DNA from: Campanula takesimana
Lineage: Eukaryota > Streptophyta > Magnoliopsida > Asterales > Campanulaceae
Length of the DNA stretch: 64,000 bases
Assembly: GCA_026119855.1 (NCBI GenBank)
Contig: JAOWBW010000441.1
Coordinates: 806,001-870,000 of the forward strand
Direction of reading: 5' to 3'
In this document: positions 20,491 through 31,338 of the stretch, one piece after another
Layout of the letters: the number at the start of each line of letters is the position of its first letter
Numbering within the stretch: the stretch's first letter is position 1
Notes under the pieces: generated by a model
The model's input: the letters and a program-made list of their open reading frames with translations, nothing else
Told to the model about the DNA's origin: nothing
The model's database searches: none
Program-made: the position numbers and the translations under genes

Positions 20491-22298
20491 TTAACCTGGA
20501 GCATCAATTGGAGTTGCTTCATCAGACATATCTTTTTCATCTAAGTCTACTTCCACCCTTTCTGTATCATCTCCGTCTGTCTCCACCTGTTTGTGTAACC
20601 GTTCTGCAAAACTCTTTTTCTCACGGAGAAGTAGAGATTCATTAAATGTGACATCTCTACTTGTCAGGAACTTAGATGTAACTGGATCCCATAACCTAAA
20701 TCCCTTCACTCCAGCAGTAAAGCCAACAAAGACACACTTTTTGGCTCTTGGCTCCAATTTGTTTCCGTTGTTCACATAAGCATAAGCGGGACACCCAAAA
20801 ATACGCAATCTCGAGTAATCTCCTGGAGAGCCTCACCACATCTCCACCAGTGTTTTCATCCTAATAATAGAATTAGGAGAACAATTAGCCAAGTAAGCAG
20901 TCATACTAATCGCCTCCGCCCAAAATTCTTTACCTAACCATGCTTGTGACAATAAACACCAAGCCCTTTGTAGCAACGTGCGGTTCATCCTCTCTGCAAA
21001 ACCATTCTGTTGTGGTTTCCCTACACAAGTCATGTGTCGATCGATACCTTCATTTTTGCAAAATTCAGTAATCTCCTTTTTGACAAACTCAAGGCCATTA
21101 TCTGTTCTCAGTTTCTTTATGGGTCTACCTGTCTGTTTCTCAACCAAAGTTTTCCACTGCTTAAAATTCAAAAGCACATCATTCTTATGTTTCAAGAAAT
21201 AGACAAACACCTTTCGCAAAAAATCATCAACAAAAGTCAATAAATACCGAGAACCACCCTTAGATAATTTTCTAGACGGACCCCACAAATCAGAATGAAT
21301 GTAATCAAGAATTCCTTTAGAGTTATGAACTCCCTTCCCGAAGCTAGCCTTAGTCTGTTTTCTAAGCACACAATGCTCACAAAAGTCCATAGGCCCCGTC
21401 TTCTGTCCATCTAATAAACCGCGCTTTGAAAGTTCTGTCATCCCCTTCAAGCCAATGTGACCCAATCTCATGTGCCACAACGGAGTAGCCTCCGCCTCAG
21501 TCATAGAACCCTTTGCAACAGACACATCACCAACAACCGTAGACCCAAGAAGCTTGTATAATGTCCCCACCTTCTTTCCCTTTAGAGCGACCAAGTCACC
21601 TTTGATAGCCGATAGTTCACCATTCGCAATGGCTAAGCTATACCCAAGACTATCCAAAGTGCCGAAATCAGGTTTTTCTTCAATTCAGGAACATGTCTGA
21701 CATTCTGCAGTTTCCTCACTACTCCATCAAACATCTTAATCTTATTAGTCCCAATACTAACAACCTTGCATGCAGCGTTATTATCCATCAAAACTACTCC
21801 ACCTGCAGCAGCCTTATAAGAACAAAACCATGCCCTATTGGGACTAATATGATAAGAACAACCCAAATCCAAAATCCAATTATCACGAATTTCGGTACCC
21901 GAATCACAAGCAGTAAGTGCATCATTGTCACTGTCATCACTAGTGTTATCAAACACCACTCCATCTTCACCCTTCTTAGCGGTTGTATTATCATCTCTTT
22001 TATCCCTTCTATTTGGACAAAACCTTTTGATGTGCCCCTTTTCCTTGCAACCATGACATATTACATCTTTAAACTTTCCACTTGAACTGGGTTGACCCGA
22101 GTTCTTTTCACTCGATCCCTTTCCTGACTTCCTGCCGCTTCTAGCTACTAACCCATCACCTTGAGATTTAGCACCTGGAGAAGTCAAGTGCGTTTCAATG
22201 ACTTCACGTTGTAGCAAAGCGTTCTTGATCTCTTCCAAAGAGATCTCATCCTTCCCATACAAAACCGTCTCACGAAAGTGCATATACTCAGAGAACAT
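20491..22298 (-). pseudogene. Copia zinc knuckle, protease and integrase, decayed
   Basis: In order on the minus strand: CHGCKEKGHIKRFC (CCHC knuckle); protease 'WILDLGCSYHISPN', where the usual D-S/T-G reads D-L-G; a frame change near 21650; the GAG-pre-integrase block 'LWHMRLGHIGLKGMTELSKR' with CEHC; integrase core with HSDLWGP, 'LRTDNGLEFVKKEI' and GKPQQNGFAERMNRTL, so D, D and E are present; a stop at 20833; then 'GCPAYAYVNNGNKLEPRAKK', the post-core block, to a stop at 20491. The integrase triad is intact, but the reading frame is not. Confidence 0.9.
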
Positions 22299-22740
22299 AG
22301 CAATTTGACCGCCAATTGCTCATCATCAATCACAACATCTACATTCTTCAAGTCCATGACCAAACCGTCAAACTCTTCAAGATGGCTTTCCAAAGACTCA
22401 CCTGATTTGAGTTTACATTCTTCGAGTTTTTTCATCAGTAGCAACTGATTACTAATGCTCTTCGTCATGTACATTTGTTCAATCCTAAGCCAGAGCCCTG
22501 CAGCAGTCTTTTCGCTCACTACCTCCCTCAACACCTCATCTTTGAGACTTAAATGCAAAAGAGACAAAGCTTTCTCGTCTATGTCATCAAACTGTTCATC
22601 AGTAAGCTTTCTGGTTTCTTTCCCTTTCTAAGCATAGCCTTGACACACTGTTTTCCCACCAAGATTGATCTCATCTTCACTTGCCACAAACCAAAATTGA
22701 CCTTGCGATCGAATTTCTCAATTTCGTACTTCCCTGACAT
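22184..22740 (-). pseudogene. Copia gag, frameshifted
   Basis: Starts MSGKYEIEKFDRKVNFGLWQ at 22740. A single-base loss near 22625 moves the frame to 'LSLLHLSLKDEVLREVVSEK', 'LWLRIEQMYMTKSISNQLLL' and 'ESLESHLEEFDGLVMDLKNV', typical UBN2-type copia gag. Near 22300 a further frame change leads into the knuckle region. It would form the virus-like particle when intact. Confidence 0.85.
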
Positions 22741-22778
22741 CTTCTACCGATAAGCAATATAAGACCCTCAAACCAAGC

Positions 22779-22791
22779 TCTTGATACCAAT
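22779..22791 (-). other. PBS of the copia element, tRNA-iMet type
   Basis: Minus strand attggtatcaagagcttgg directly follows the 5' LTR end. TGGTATCAAGAGC is close to TGGTATCAGAGC, the usual plant site for initiator tRNA-Met. Confidence 0.8.
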
Positions 22792-23256
22792 TGTTAGGAT
22801 TGATGATCTAACAATTACTTATCTTGCAAAGATTAAAGCACAAAATAGCAAAGAGAAAGTAAAATTGAAAACGAATGAACACAGAGATTTACGTGGAAAA
22901 CCCTTCTAAACAAGAAGAGTAAAAAACCACAGGCGACGGAGAACAATCCACTATAATCAATCAAGAGTACAAGGAGATGACAAGGTGATAATCATTCACA
23001 CAATCTCACAATCTCTCAATAATGAATAACCCTAGCTTTTCTCTTTCTAGCCTTCTCAAGGCTACACATCAAAATAAGACACGACAGGTTTTAATAACTC
23101 GACTAATCCAAACCCTACACGGATTCGCACCAGCCCAGACCGACAGGTGTGCGGACGCCTAGATTTACTTGTGCAGTCGCCCAAACACTCAGAGTTGATT
23201 CCGGCTCTGAAGAGGTCATTTTGTGCGGTTGCCCAGAGTCACATGTGCGGCAGTCC
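22792..23256 (-). repeat. 5' LTR of the copia element, outer end truncated
   Basis: Collinear with 18050-18720 minus the MITE. Homology stops at 'gtgcggcagtccaaat', losing about the last 60 bp. Confidence 0.85.
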
Positions 23257-24012
23257 AAATAAAAAATAATTTAATAAATAATATTTTTAAATTATAATTA
23301 TTTATTTTTAAAAATACGACTATTTTTGTTTGAGGATAAACAAACAGAATAATCAAATGAAAGAGATGAGACAAATTTTTGAGTGTTTTTTTTTTTTTTA
23401 CAATTTTAATTAAATTCAAATGTATATAGTTTGTCAGTACCAAACAAATTGAAGTCTTACAAAATTCAGCAACTTAATGATTTCAGCTCTACTTTTCAGC
23501 TCTACATTTTCAGAGCTTAATTTTCAGCTTTACCAAACAGGCCCTAAGTAAAACAAATAATAAACTCTAGAATCATATCCCTAAGATCTCAGACAGTTGG
23601 TTCCAGAGATATTGTTTATCCGTTGGAGACTATCTTTGATATGTGTTTGATAAGTCATGTGCGTTTTGACTCAGTCGTCGAGTGCTCCATGTTCTGGTAA
23701 TGGCTCCTAAAATATCAGATTAATAACAAAACCTGCAAGACGTAATTTTGTCAAGTTGTATGATCAGGATGTAAGAGCAAGCTGAAGCTTCAAGATGTAG
23801 AGCTTTTGTTTTTTCTACCCAAACAAGAGCGTACGGGTATTAAGAAACTATGTTGGAAAAATAAGTATTGTGAGTGAGTAAGAGAGAGAAAATAAGTTAG
23901 TTGATAGTTGTTGTGAGTGGATATGAGAGAGAAAAGTAAACATTTTGGGTAAATAGCAATAAGTATGAGACGCCCAAAATGTAAATAACCTGCGATAAGT
24001 ATGGGACGGGGG
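23257..24012. other. Intergenic with MITE remnants
   Basis: 23257-23460 is very AT-rich. 23465-23552 ends 'tttaccaaacaggcccta', like a MITE terminus, with a related but inverted end at 63808. About 23820-24012 is the right part of a Stowaway-like MITE ending 'gggacggggga', cut at its border by the solo LTR. No gene. Confidence 0.5.
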
Positions 24013-24017
24013 AGTAC
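24013..24017 (+). repeat. Target-site duplication AGTAC (left)
   Basis: Repeated at 26132-26136. Confidence 0.85.
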
Positions 24018-26131
24018 TGTCGCGTCCCCGACCCCGTGGGCCAAGAGCACGCGAATTGAACGTCGACTTACAACATTACACCAAAATACTGAAGTTAAAA
24101 TTCTATTTTTATACCCAAAAGGTTTAAAACAAAGTTTTAGAAATCCAAGTTTAACAACAACAATATACTACTAGTATAAGCTCCACAAGCTTACACCAAC
24201 AAAATACAAAAGATTACAAATCTTAATGACGTCATTGTTGGTAAAACTATCCCCAAAAGGTTATACATTTAAATAATGCAAACCAATCAATAACAACCTG
24301 CCCAAAATCTCAATCCTCTCGACGTCCTCCTCGATCCGCAAATCCTAATCCTTTCCTCCTGGGGGGGGGGGTTAAGGAAAAACAAAGATAAAAGAAAGGG
24401 GGTGAGATAAATCTCAGTAAGTTACTAATGCAACTACATGACATGCTATGATGCAATAAACAATAATAATAATCTCACATAGCACGTAGCAAATATCATT
24501 TTACAGATAGCAGCGGAAATAAACAAGTAACAAAGGATACTGAGCCAAGGTTTCCCCAACAAAGGATATAACAATCTGATCAATGACGATAGGGCCGCAT
24601 CGAAGAGCAGCATCAAGAGCCGATAAACCAATCAACGATAGCAGCATAATAGCTGAAGAGAAAACCCGGTACCGGAACCAATAACCAAACGATAACTGAG
24701 TATACGACACGAAGTCGCAACCCCTTATAATAGCTAGACTGTTCCCAAAAAACGAGCTAGCTCATCTCACATCCAAGGCCAATCTGGAGGAGGGAAATAA
24801 TGGGGCAAAACAATGGTCAACATTATAATGGACTCAGCTCGTTGCCATTATAATCTTTTCCATCGCCCGACACAACCACGAATATCAGCTGGACTTTCAA
24901 ATAAATGCCAAGTAATAAATACTAGCTCAAATAAACAACTCATAATTCCAAAGTAGGGAACCATACCAAATAATCACCAAGAAGATGAAATAAAACCAAC
25001 CACACATAATAAAGTGCTCAACCAATTCCAAATATTAATTAATCAAATCCCATAACACATTTGCTCACGAAGGAACCATTTTCAACACTAGAGTATCCCA
25101 CAATGTCTATTTAAATTAATTATAGTAACACCCAAAGTCTATACCTATCATACAACCCAAGCCTAAACCAAACAAAGAGACTGCCAGGAATCAGAAGCGG
25201 GCGAGCGCCTGAACAGGGGCGGGCGGGCGCTCATTTGGTCAGAAGGTCGGCAGAAGGAAATTGACCAGGTGGGCGGGCGCCTGGCTCAACCCGGGCGGGC
25301 GCCTGGTCGGCGAACAGGGCAGCAATTCAGCTGGGTTCTTCAACCCGAAAATGAACACCAAAATTCACTATTGTAACCCAAATCAATACCAACACTTCCA
25401 ACTAGTTTACCCAAATGCCAAAATAACTTCTACGCCTAAAAATAACTCATATAACATCATTTAACAACCCAAACCAAGATTTGATCCCAACATTTTCAAA
25501 ATCACAAAAGATGAACAAAAATACAAATAAATTCCAAACTCAACCAAAATGACATATATATGAACTAAAGCATTACATAAACTAAGGATGAATATTTTAG
25601 CATAAAAATGGGGGAAAAGCAACTTACTTGGATTTTATCAAAGTTGACGGAATTCGAAATTTCTTTGTTCTCTACGATCCTAACAACGATCTAAACATTT
25701 TTCAAATAATGAGAAATGAGAAATAATAGGAGGAAGATGACTAAAAAGAAGAGAGAAGGAGAGAGAGATTACCTTCAACAATGGAGGAAAAGAAAGAGAA
25801 AGTGTGCTGGGAGAAATGAGGGAGTGAGGGAGGAGAGGGGAAATGGAGGGAGTAAGTAGGATAAATTAGAATAGTTTCACTTAGGCCCCCTCTACTACTC
25901 AACTAACACTTAAACCCTTATAACCCATTTCAAAATAATCCCCCCTCCTTACTACACACTAGCACAAATGACCAATTAAAATGCTAAGCACCACTTAAGA
26001 TGAAACACCAAATGCACTCATAATTATTTGGATAAATAAATAAATAAACACTTTAGTTAAATAACAAGAAATAAATAAATAATTAAATATTTATTATTTA
26101 GAAAATAGAGGCGGGTTTTCGGGTCGTGACA
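24018..26131 (-). mobile_element. Solo LTR (Tekay/Del-like relative)
   Basis: 2114 bp with ends TGTCGCG...CGTGACA (TG...CA on either strand), flanked by AGTAC. No PBS or internal region is present, so it is a solo LTR left by LTR-LTR recombination. Read on the minus strand, it contains 'tagtaacttactgagattta', tctcacccc and a C-run followed by 'aggagg', the same module as in the LTRs at 1-2338, 40506-43911 and 46420-49833. This sets its orientation and family. GC-rich repeats 'gggcgggcgcctgg' lie at 25195-25320. Confidence 0.88.
25195..25320. repeat. GC-rich short repeats in the solo LTR
   Basis: At least four copies of 'gggcgggcgc' in otherwise AT-rich DNA. The corresponding part of the long LTRs (41345-41460, 47280-47395) has 'gtgcgaccgcacaa' repeats instead. 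Confidence 0.65.
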
Positions 26132-26136
26132 AGTAC
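26132..26136 (+). repeat. Target-site duplication AGTAC (right)
   Basis: Matches 24013-24017. The following 'tactttctctgtcccgaaat' is itself a MITE-like start. Confidence 0.85.
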
Positions 26137-26164
26137 TTTCTCTGTCCCGAAATAATTTTCTTAT

Positions 26165-26345
26165 AAATTTTTTATTATTATTTTTTTGTTAAAAGATACT
26201 ACAACACCTCTCCCACTTTGTGTAGGGTTCAGAGAAGGGCATAGCTCATATAGACTTAATAATATACACAACATTCTCTTGCATTTATATAGATGAGGTT
26301 GCTTCCGTGACTCGAACCCGTAAACTTGTGACTTTTAACATGGAA
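26165..26345 (-). mobile_element. Possible SINE fragment
   Basis: On the minus strand, 'gggttcgagtcacgg' resembles a pol III B box. It is followed by 'ctgaaccctacacaaagtgg' and a poly-A-like tail, as in plant Au-type SINEs. No clear A box or target duplication is seen. Confidence 0.35.
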
Positions 26346-26369
26346 GATATTATGTTGGCTCCGTTCTTT

Positions 26370-26730
26370 CGGTCATCTCTCCTTAGTACCCGGAGAGATC
26401 CCGTATGAACTTACTGAGCATTGTTCGCTCACCCTTTCTTATATTATTTTTCCCAGGTAAAGATTAAGGACCAAGAGGGATTGCAAGGAAGGACAGTCGA
26501 TGGTCAAGTGAAGGGTTTTTTTTTTTTGATACTTTTATGTTTTTATGTTGAGCTAGTGGGATGTACTAGCCGTTAGAATCTAAACGTTAGTTACGCTTCC
26601 GCACTATTTTGAATTATGGTTAGATTATACTAGCCGTTGTTTTGAACGTTGGATTTGAATTATGTTTGTCGTTTGAGATTTCCCATGGTTTATGGATTTT
26701 ATTTATTATATGAAAGTTGGGTCGTTAGAC
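26370..26730 (+). mobile_element. Partial gypsy-type LTR, 3' part
   Basis: Contains 'aacttactgagcattgttcg', ctcaccc and 'tttttcccaggtaaag', the module shared with the other long LTRs. It ends 'gttgggtcgttaga' where it meets the PP2C pseudogene. Its left part is not recognisable. It truncates PP2C copy 2 at the 3' side. Confidence 0.55.
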
Positions 26731-27351
26731 AATCTCACTCACATACATATTATCAAATAACCCATCCGTACCCGCAACAATCACATCCCCAGGCTCCACC
26801 GGAATCGTAATCTCCAGCCCGGAATCCGGCGAATCATCCGCCTTGTTCTTCCCTAATTGACACGGAAAATTGAACTCACGTTGTTGGAATGGTGACTCAT
26901 ACACAGCCACCCCGCCACGAACAACCACGAACCCACTATCTCCGACATTGACTGCATGCAAGAAATCACCTTTGACCGTCAAAACGCAAGCTGTTGAAGA
27001 CCCTCTCTTGTTAGTATGATCAAAAGCCTCCTTCAACACTGATTTAGGAACTATAGTTTTTATGGGTTTGCTTGAAATTTCCCTAACGCAATTTTCCATT
27101 AATTCGCGAGCGTATTCTCCTGAGTCAATTCCCATCCGGGCCCACCCGCCAACTCCATCAGCAACTCCGATTGTATTTTTTTGGAGAGAGATGAAGGGAG
27201 ATAAATTTAGAACTCGTACTACTGTTGCTTTGTACATTACACTGCTTAAATACATACATTCTGCCGGTTTTCCTTCTATTTGCTGATTTATTATTTCAGT
27301 CCTAATCGGTTTAGAATTGTATAGTAGTATTAAAATATAATCCTTAACCAT
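26731..27351 (-). pseudogene. PP2C-family protein phosphatase pseudogene, copy 2
   Basis: Same subfamily as 16541-17239 and closely similar from FISLQKNTIGVADGVGGWAR onward, through 'SSTACVLTVKGDFLHAVNVG', 'GVAVYESPFQQREFNFPCQL' and 'VEPGDVIVAGTDGLFDN'. It lacks the first metal-binding block GEDAHF: the residues before FIS are unrelated (ATVVRVLNLSP). It also ends at SEIV, where the partial LTR begins, so the C-terminal metal-binding Asp is missing. Within the remaining region the frame is open, so this copy decayed mainly by truncation at both ends. It cannot form a working phosphatase. Confidence 0.85.
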
Positions 27352-27730
27352 TTAGGATTGAAATTACGTACCCCCAACATGTTTAATACTTCCCGGAAAG
27401 TTTGTTTAATTTTAACTTTTTTTTTACGGTCAACACAAATAAACTTTGACCAAACATTAATATCGATCTAATCATCATAGTAAAATTCTAAAAATTGTAT
27501 TTGATAAATCATTGAGTGATTTATTAATAATTTTTATTTTAATTTCATTGTGATCACTAGATTGACACCAATATATGATCAAAGTTAATGTGGGTTGACC
27601 ATAATATATCAAAACGAGACAAACTTTTCGAGACGGAGGGGATTATAATAATATTTGTTTCCAAACTTTATGCACTTATTATTAATAATATGCTGCAATC
27701 TTTCAACAAAAGCCCAATACTAAAAGAACA
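27352..27730. other. AT-rich intergenic with a MITE-like segment
   Basis: 27400-27640 contains 'gtttgtttaattttaacttt' and ends 'cgagacggagggga', consistent with a degenerate MITE. Nothing else is recognised. Confidence 0.4.
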
Positions 27731-28314
27731 AAACTCATATGTGACCGTCTCACAGCGTGAAGCGTGTCGCCCGCCCAATGCCCAGAATCCGGCTCATTCA
27801 CAGTGCACCACGTGTCTTTGTTAAAAAAAAACCTCCAACAACTTTAAAATGCTATATCTTGAGATTTTGAAGTCAAATAAAATAATTAAAAATACTGTTG
27901 TGTTCGTCTCAAAACTAGAAGCTCATGATATAGTTTGATTTATTTTTAAAAAAACATACTTTTTAAACACAAAAAAGTGGACTGCTGGTCTCCTGAGATG
28001 TAACACTTTGTTCTGATAAAAGTAACAGTTCAGTCTTAAAAAAATAACACTTTATTGTAAGATGTAACAGAAGTTTTGCAAAAAAATTAAATAGATATTG
28101 TGGTTAGTAAAAGTAATAATTGAAGTGTAACACGGTACATATATGATTGTAATTTGCTATATAGATGAATGAAACAGTTTTATAGAGTAAATGTTACTTT
28201 TTTTTTATTTAAAACAAGAGTAAAAATTCATGTATATAATCGCTTTTTGCATTTCAATTGAATGTAAAACCTAGAAAAGTGTTGCAATTGAGAAAATAAA
28301 AGGTTACATTCATT

Positions 28315-28324
28315 TATTATAAAA
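28315..28324 (+). repeat. Target-site duplication TATTATAAAA (left)
   Basis: Repeated exactly at 29962-29971. Confidence 0.85.
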
Positions 28325-29961
28325 GAGTTAAATACCATTTTCGTCCCTAACCTATTGGTCTTTTTACCTTTTCGTCCCAAAACTATTTTTTTTTACCTTT
28401 TCGTCCTTGACCTCTTTATTTTTGAACCGTATCATCCTTCCGTTCATATTCCATCAAATCTTCCGTTAAATAATCCTATGTGGCACTAGGCATGAAAAAA
28501 CTTGCTGACTGAGAAGTTTAAGGGGTTAATATGTAAGAAATGAAACAAGTACCCTATGTTTATTCTTACCAAATATGAAGGGGATAGTTGATTTATTTTT
28601 CACTGAAAAAATACACAAGGTTTATGTATTTTTTTTATTTTTTTTTTTGAAAGAAAGGTTTATGTATTTCTTTAAAAATAAAATTATCATTTATCACCAA
28701 CTATATTATTATTCCTTGTTTCAAAAACCTACATTTTAATTCCTGATTTGTTTACTTATTTTTAATTATAATATATCATTACATTAAAAAAAAAAAAAGG
28801 TACTGGTTTAAAAATATATATATATATATACATATAATAACATATTATTTTAGAAGCTTAGTCGCCTTATATTTTTTTTGCGTTATTTTTTTAGCAAATG
28901 TTTATATTATTTTATAGCAGTATTATCACCGCCACCGAAGCACAACACCGGTAACACCGTCCGACGACACCGTAAAAAACACAGCCATTATCACCAACGC
29001 ATTCAATGATCCAATAACCGGTAAACACCGTTCGACACCGTCAACCACTATCACCGCCACAAAGCACAACCATTATCACCGCCACCAAGAATTGAAGAAA
29101 AAATTCACAAAAAAAATAATACTTATCCCCAGTACAAGTATATCTCAGAACAACCTTTAATTCACCAAATGCACACCCAAATTCAAATTTCAAACAAGTT
29201 CAATACCTACCAAAATCCAATCGTCTCAACTAAATAAATTAGATGGCAAACAGAAAATACCATCAATTCAGACTTCCCCCAGATCTTCAATTTCTTCCGA
29301 TCGAGCACTCCTTTCCAGATCCACCTTCAAGTTCTTCGGAAAGCAAACTTTTTCTCTTCTGTTCTTGGCGAGTTCTGGACAATTTGGAGGGGGGAGGGAA
29401 GACGGAGACAAGACAGCAAGGGGGAAGGTAAGCGACGGACAAAAAGATCTTAGTGATGGGTTGGGAGGCGGAGGCGAAATGGTTGGCGTCATGTGGAAGA
29501 GACGGAGGAAATGGGGGTCGCCTAGGGATGGACGGGTGGGGGAAAGGGGTGTGGTGGGGAGAGGGGGAGGAGTGGTGGCGGGAGAGAGGAGGCGGCGACT
29601 ATGGAGTAGGGAGGCGTCTGGTTTGGTTGAGAAGAATGGGCGTTATTTTTTTTCTCTGGTAATGCGCTAATGCTACAGATTGAGGGTAGGAGGAGGGTTT
29701 GTAGTGTGTGAATGATATTTATATTTAAAGGTATACAATTTCACTTCTTACACATTGGCCCCCTAATATTTTCAAGCCAGCAAGTTTTTTAATGTTTAGT
29801 GCCACATAGGCATCATTTAACGGAAGATTGGATGGAATATGGACGGAAGGATGATATGGTTCAAAAATAAAGAGGTCAAGGACGAAAAGGTAAAAAAATA
29901 TAGTTTTGGGACGAAAAGGTAAAAAGACCAATAGGTTAGGGACGAAAATGGTATTTAACTC
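28325..29961. mobile_element. Long-TIR Mutator-like element 1
   Basis: 1637 bp. Inverted arms of about 165 bp (28325-28490 and 29797-29961), starting 'gagttaaataccattttcgt' and ending with its complement, flanked by a 10-bp duplication. The interior 28920-29640 is much richer in G and C than the arms, with CACCG-rich and GGAGG-rich parts, as in elements that have picked up host DNA (Pack-MULE type). No transposase is seen. The ORFs at 29243-29431 and 29365-29670 are compositionally biased and not supported as genes. Confidence 0.85.
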
Positions 29962-29971
29962 TATTATAAAA
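29962..29971 (+). repeat. Target-site duplication TATTATAAAA (right)
   Basis: Matches 28315-28324. Confidence 0.85.
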
Positions 29972-30235
29972 TGTAACATTAGTTTTGTTGTCAATCTCAT
30001 GTTATATTTCATCTATTTCAATAAAATTGTGGTACATTTATAAGGAGAAAAAAAAGTGTTCATATGAGAAAAAAGTGTTACATTTCGTTATAAAAAGTGT
30101 TACTTTCGCTGGTGAACAAAAAATGACAGGGAAAAAAAAAAGTTGTGGAGGGCAAAAAAAAAAAAAAAAAAAAAAAAAACCTTGGAGCCGTCTCACAGGA
30201 GTCCGGCCCATACTAAAATAACCAAACTCCCTAAC

Positions 30236-30416
30236 CCAAGTACCGAATAAAATGCCCAAATTACATTCGTTATTTTAAATGAATCTTTTGATTTTATTTC
30301 TATAATTAACATTATTGGAGCTCATCCATATATTTAACAAATTGCCTGATTCAAAATTCTCTCTCCTTCATCATCTCATGTAATACATTTACCCTTCTTA
30401 TAACAAATTATATTTA
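30236..30416. other. Intergenic, nothing recognised
   Basis: AT-rich, no motif or gene seen. Confidence 0.4.
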
Positions 30417-30722
30417 TTTCCTATGCCCAGAAATATATCTTATTTTCTATTTTAGTTTTTCTCCAAAATAAATGTCGCATTGCCAAAAATATGATAAAGC
30501 CGGTGATCTTCTTATACCACCCATTATTGTTGACGCAAACATTATAAAGCCATGAGAAGTGCAACGAGTCATTTTATGTGTAAGAACTACTCTACTCATA
30601 TAAATAGGTTGTAGCAATCAAGGAAACATAATAAAAAGCGGTTGTGGCAGTCAAAGAAAACACAATAGAAAGCTTTAAAACGTTGACTTCTGTCAACTAA
30701 CATTATTCTGGAATAGAGGGAG
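30417..30722. mobile_element. MITE (same family as 57635-57883)
   Basis: Interior blocks 'ggtgatcttcttatacc', 'gcaatcaaggaaaca' and 'gttgacttctgtcaac' match 57635-57883 in order. The right end is gagggagta. The left end is degenerate. Confidence 0.7.
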
Positions 30723-30822
30723 TATTTTATTAGTATCATCTCTCTTCATTTCAATTGGATGTTGAACTATTTATCGAAGTTGTCCAAAATTTCTGACAAA
30801 TTCAGATAAAACAGAACATGTA

Positions 30823-30830
30823 ATACAGAT
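30823..30830 (+). repeat. Target-site duplication ATACAGAT (left)
   Basis: 8 bp, repeated at 31164-31171. Confidence 0.75.
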
Positions 30831-31163
30831 TATGGATGGCCAAAACCGGTTCCGGGCCCGGTTCCGGTTCGGCATATATGTGACCCTGAACCGGCCCGTG
30901 CTTACCCCGGTTCCGGTTCCGGCTGGCACAATCTGGTTCCGGTTAGGTTCCGGTCCGGTTCCGGTCCCCCTCTTTAAAATTATTGAAAAACAAGGGATTT
31001 TCAGTCCGGTTCCGGTCCGGTTCGCCATTTATGTGAATCGTAACCGGCCCGGATGAATGGCGGTTCCGGTTACTCCGGTTCCGGTTTATTCGCCGGTTTG
31101 CTCCGGTTCCGTGCTTTTCCGGACCGGTTCCGGTCCGGTTCCGGTTCCGTTTGGCCATCCCTA
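30831..31163. mobile_element. hAT-like non-autonomous element rich in CCGGTTCCGG
   Basis: 333 bp. Inverted ends TATGGATGGCCAAA and TTTGGCCATCCCTA, with an 8-bp target duplication, the hallmark of hAT elements. The body consists of about 20 GGTTCC/GGAACC-type words on both strands around a short AT-rich centre. ORFs in all frames are by-products of this repeat. Confidence 0.8.
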
Positions 31164-31171
31164 ATACAGAT
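31164..31171 (+). repeat. Target-site duplication ATACAGAT (right)
   Basis: Matches 30823-30830. Confidence 0.75.
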
Positions 31172-31338
31172 ATCCAATCTTAAAGGTGATATTACAAGTA
31201 ACGTCATTGTGAGTAACAGGGAGCACTCGATCAACTTTCCTTGGTAGGAGAATAATTGAACAATACAAGATTATAAATACAACATGATGCTACAGACATG
31301 TTCATGCTTATCAAAGTGTAAATATATGGCAAATTTAA

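Larger units (their letters stand above)
18050..23256 (-). mobile_element. Inactive Ty1/copia (Tork-like) retrotransposon
   Basis: Reading on the minus strand: 5' LTR 22792-23256 (truncated at its outer end), PBS at 22779-22791, gag, protease, integrase, RT and RNase H down to 18808, PPT at 18721-18732, 3' LTR 18050-18720. The order protease-integrase-RT-RNase H marks Ty1/copia. The gag start 'MSGKYEIEKFDRKVNFGLWQ' and the CCHC knuckle suggest the Tork (Tnt1-like) lineage. Several frameshifts and altered active-site residues make it inactive. Confidence 0.92.
27731..30235. mobile_element. GTAAC-rich dispersed repeat, copy A (interrupted)
   Basis: Flanks 'gaccgtctcacag' near 27742 and 'gccgtctcacagga' near 30188. 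Between them are many 'tgtaacactt' and 'aagtgttac' words. The long-TIR element 28325-29961 is nested inside. Copies B (38935-39340) and C (49834-50290) share the GTAAC-rich body. No coding capacity. Class unknown. Confidence 0.5.

Noticed and set aside
29365..29670. Gly/Arg-rich ORF in long-TIR element 1
   Set aside because: Compositional by-product of GC-rich filler. No domain or start context.
30771..31158. Overlapping ORFs of NRNRTGTG type
   Set aside because: Frames of the ggttcc/ggaacc array in the hAT-like element.
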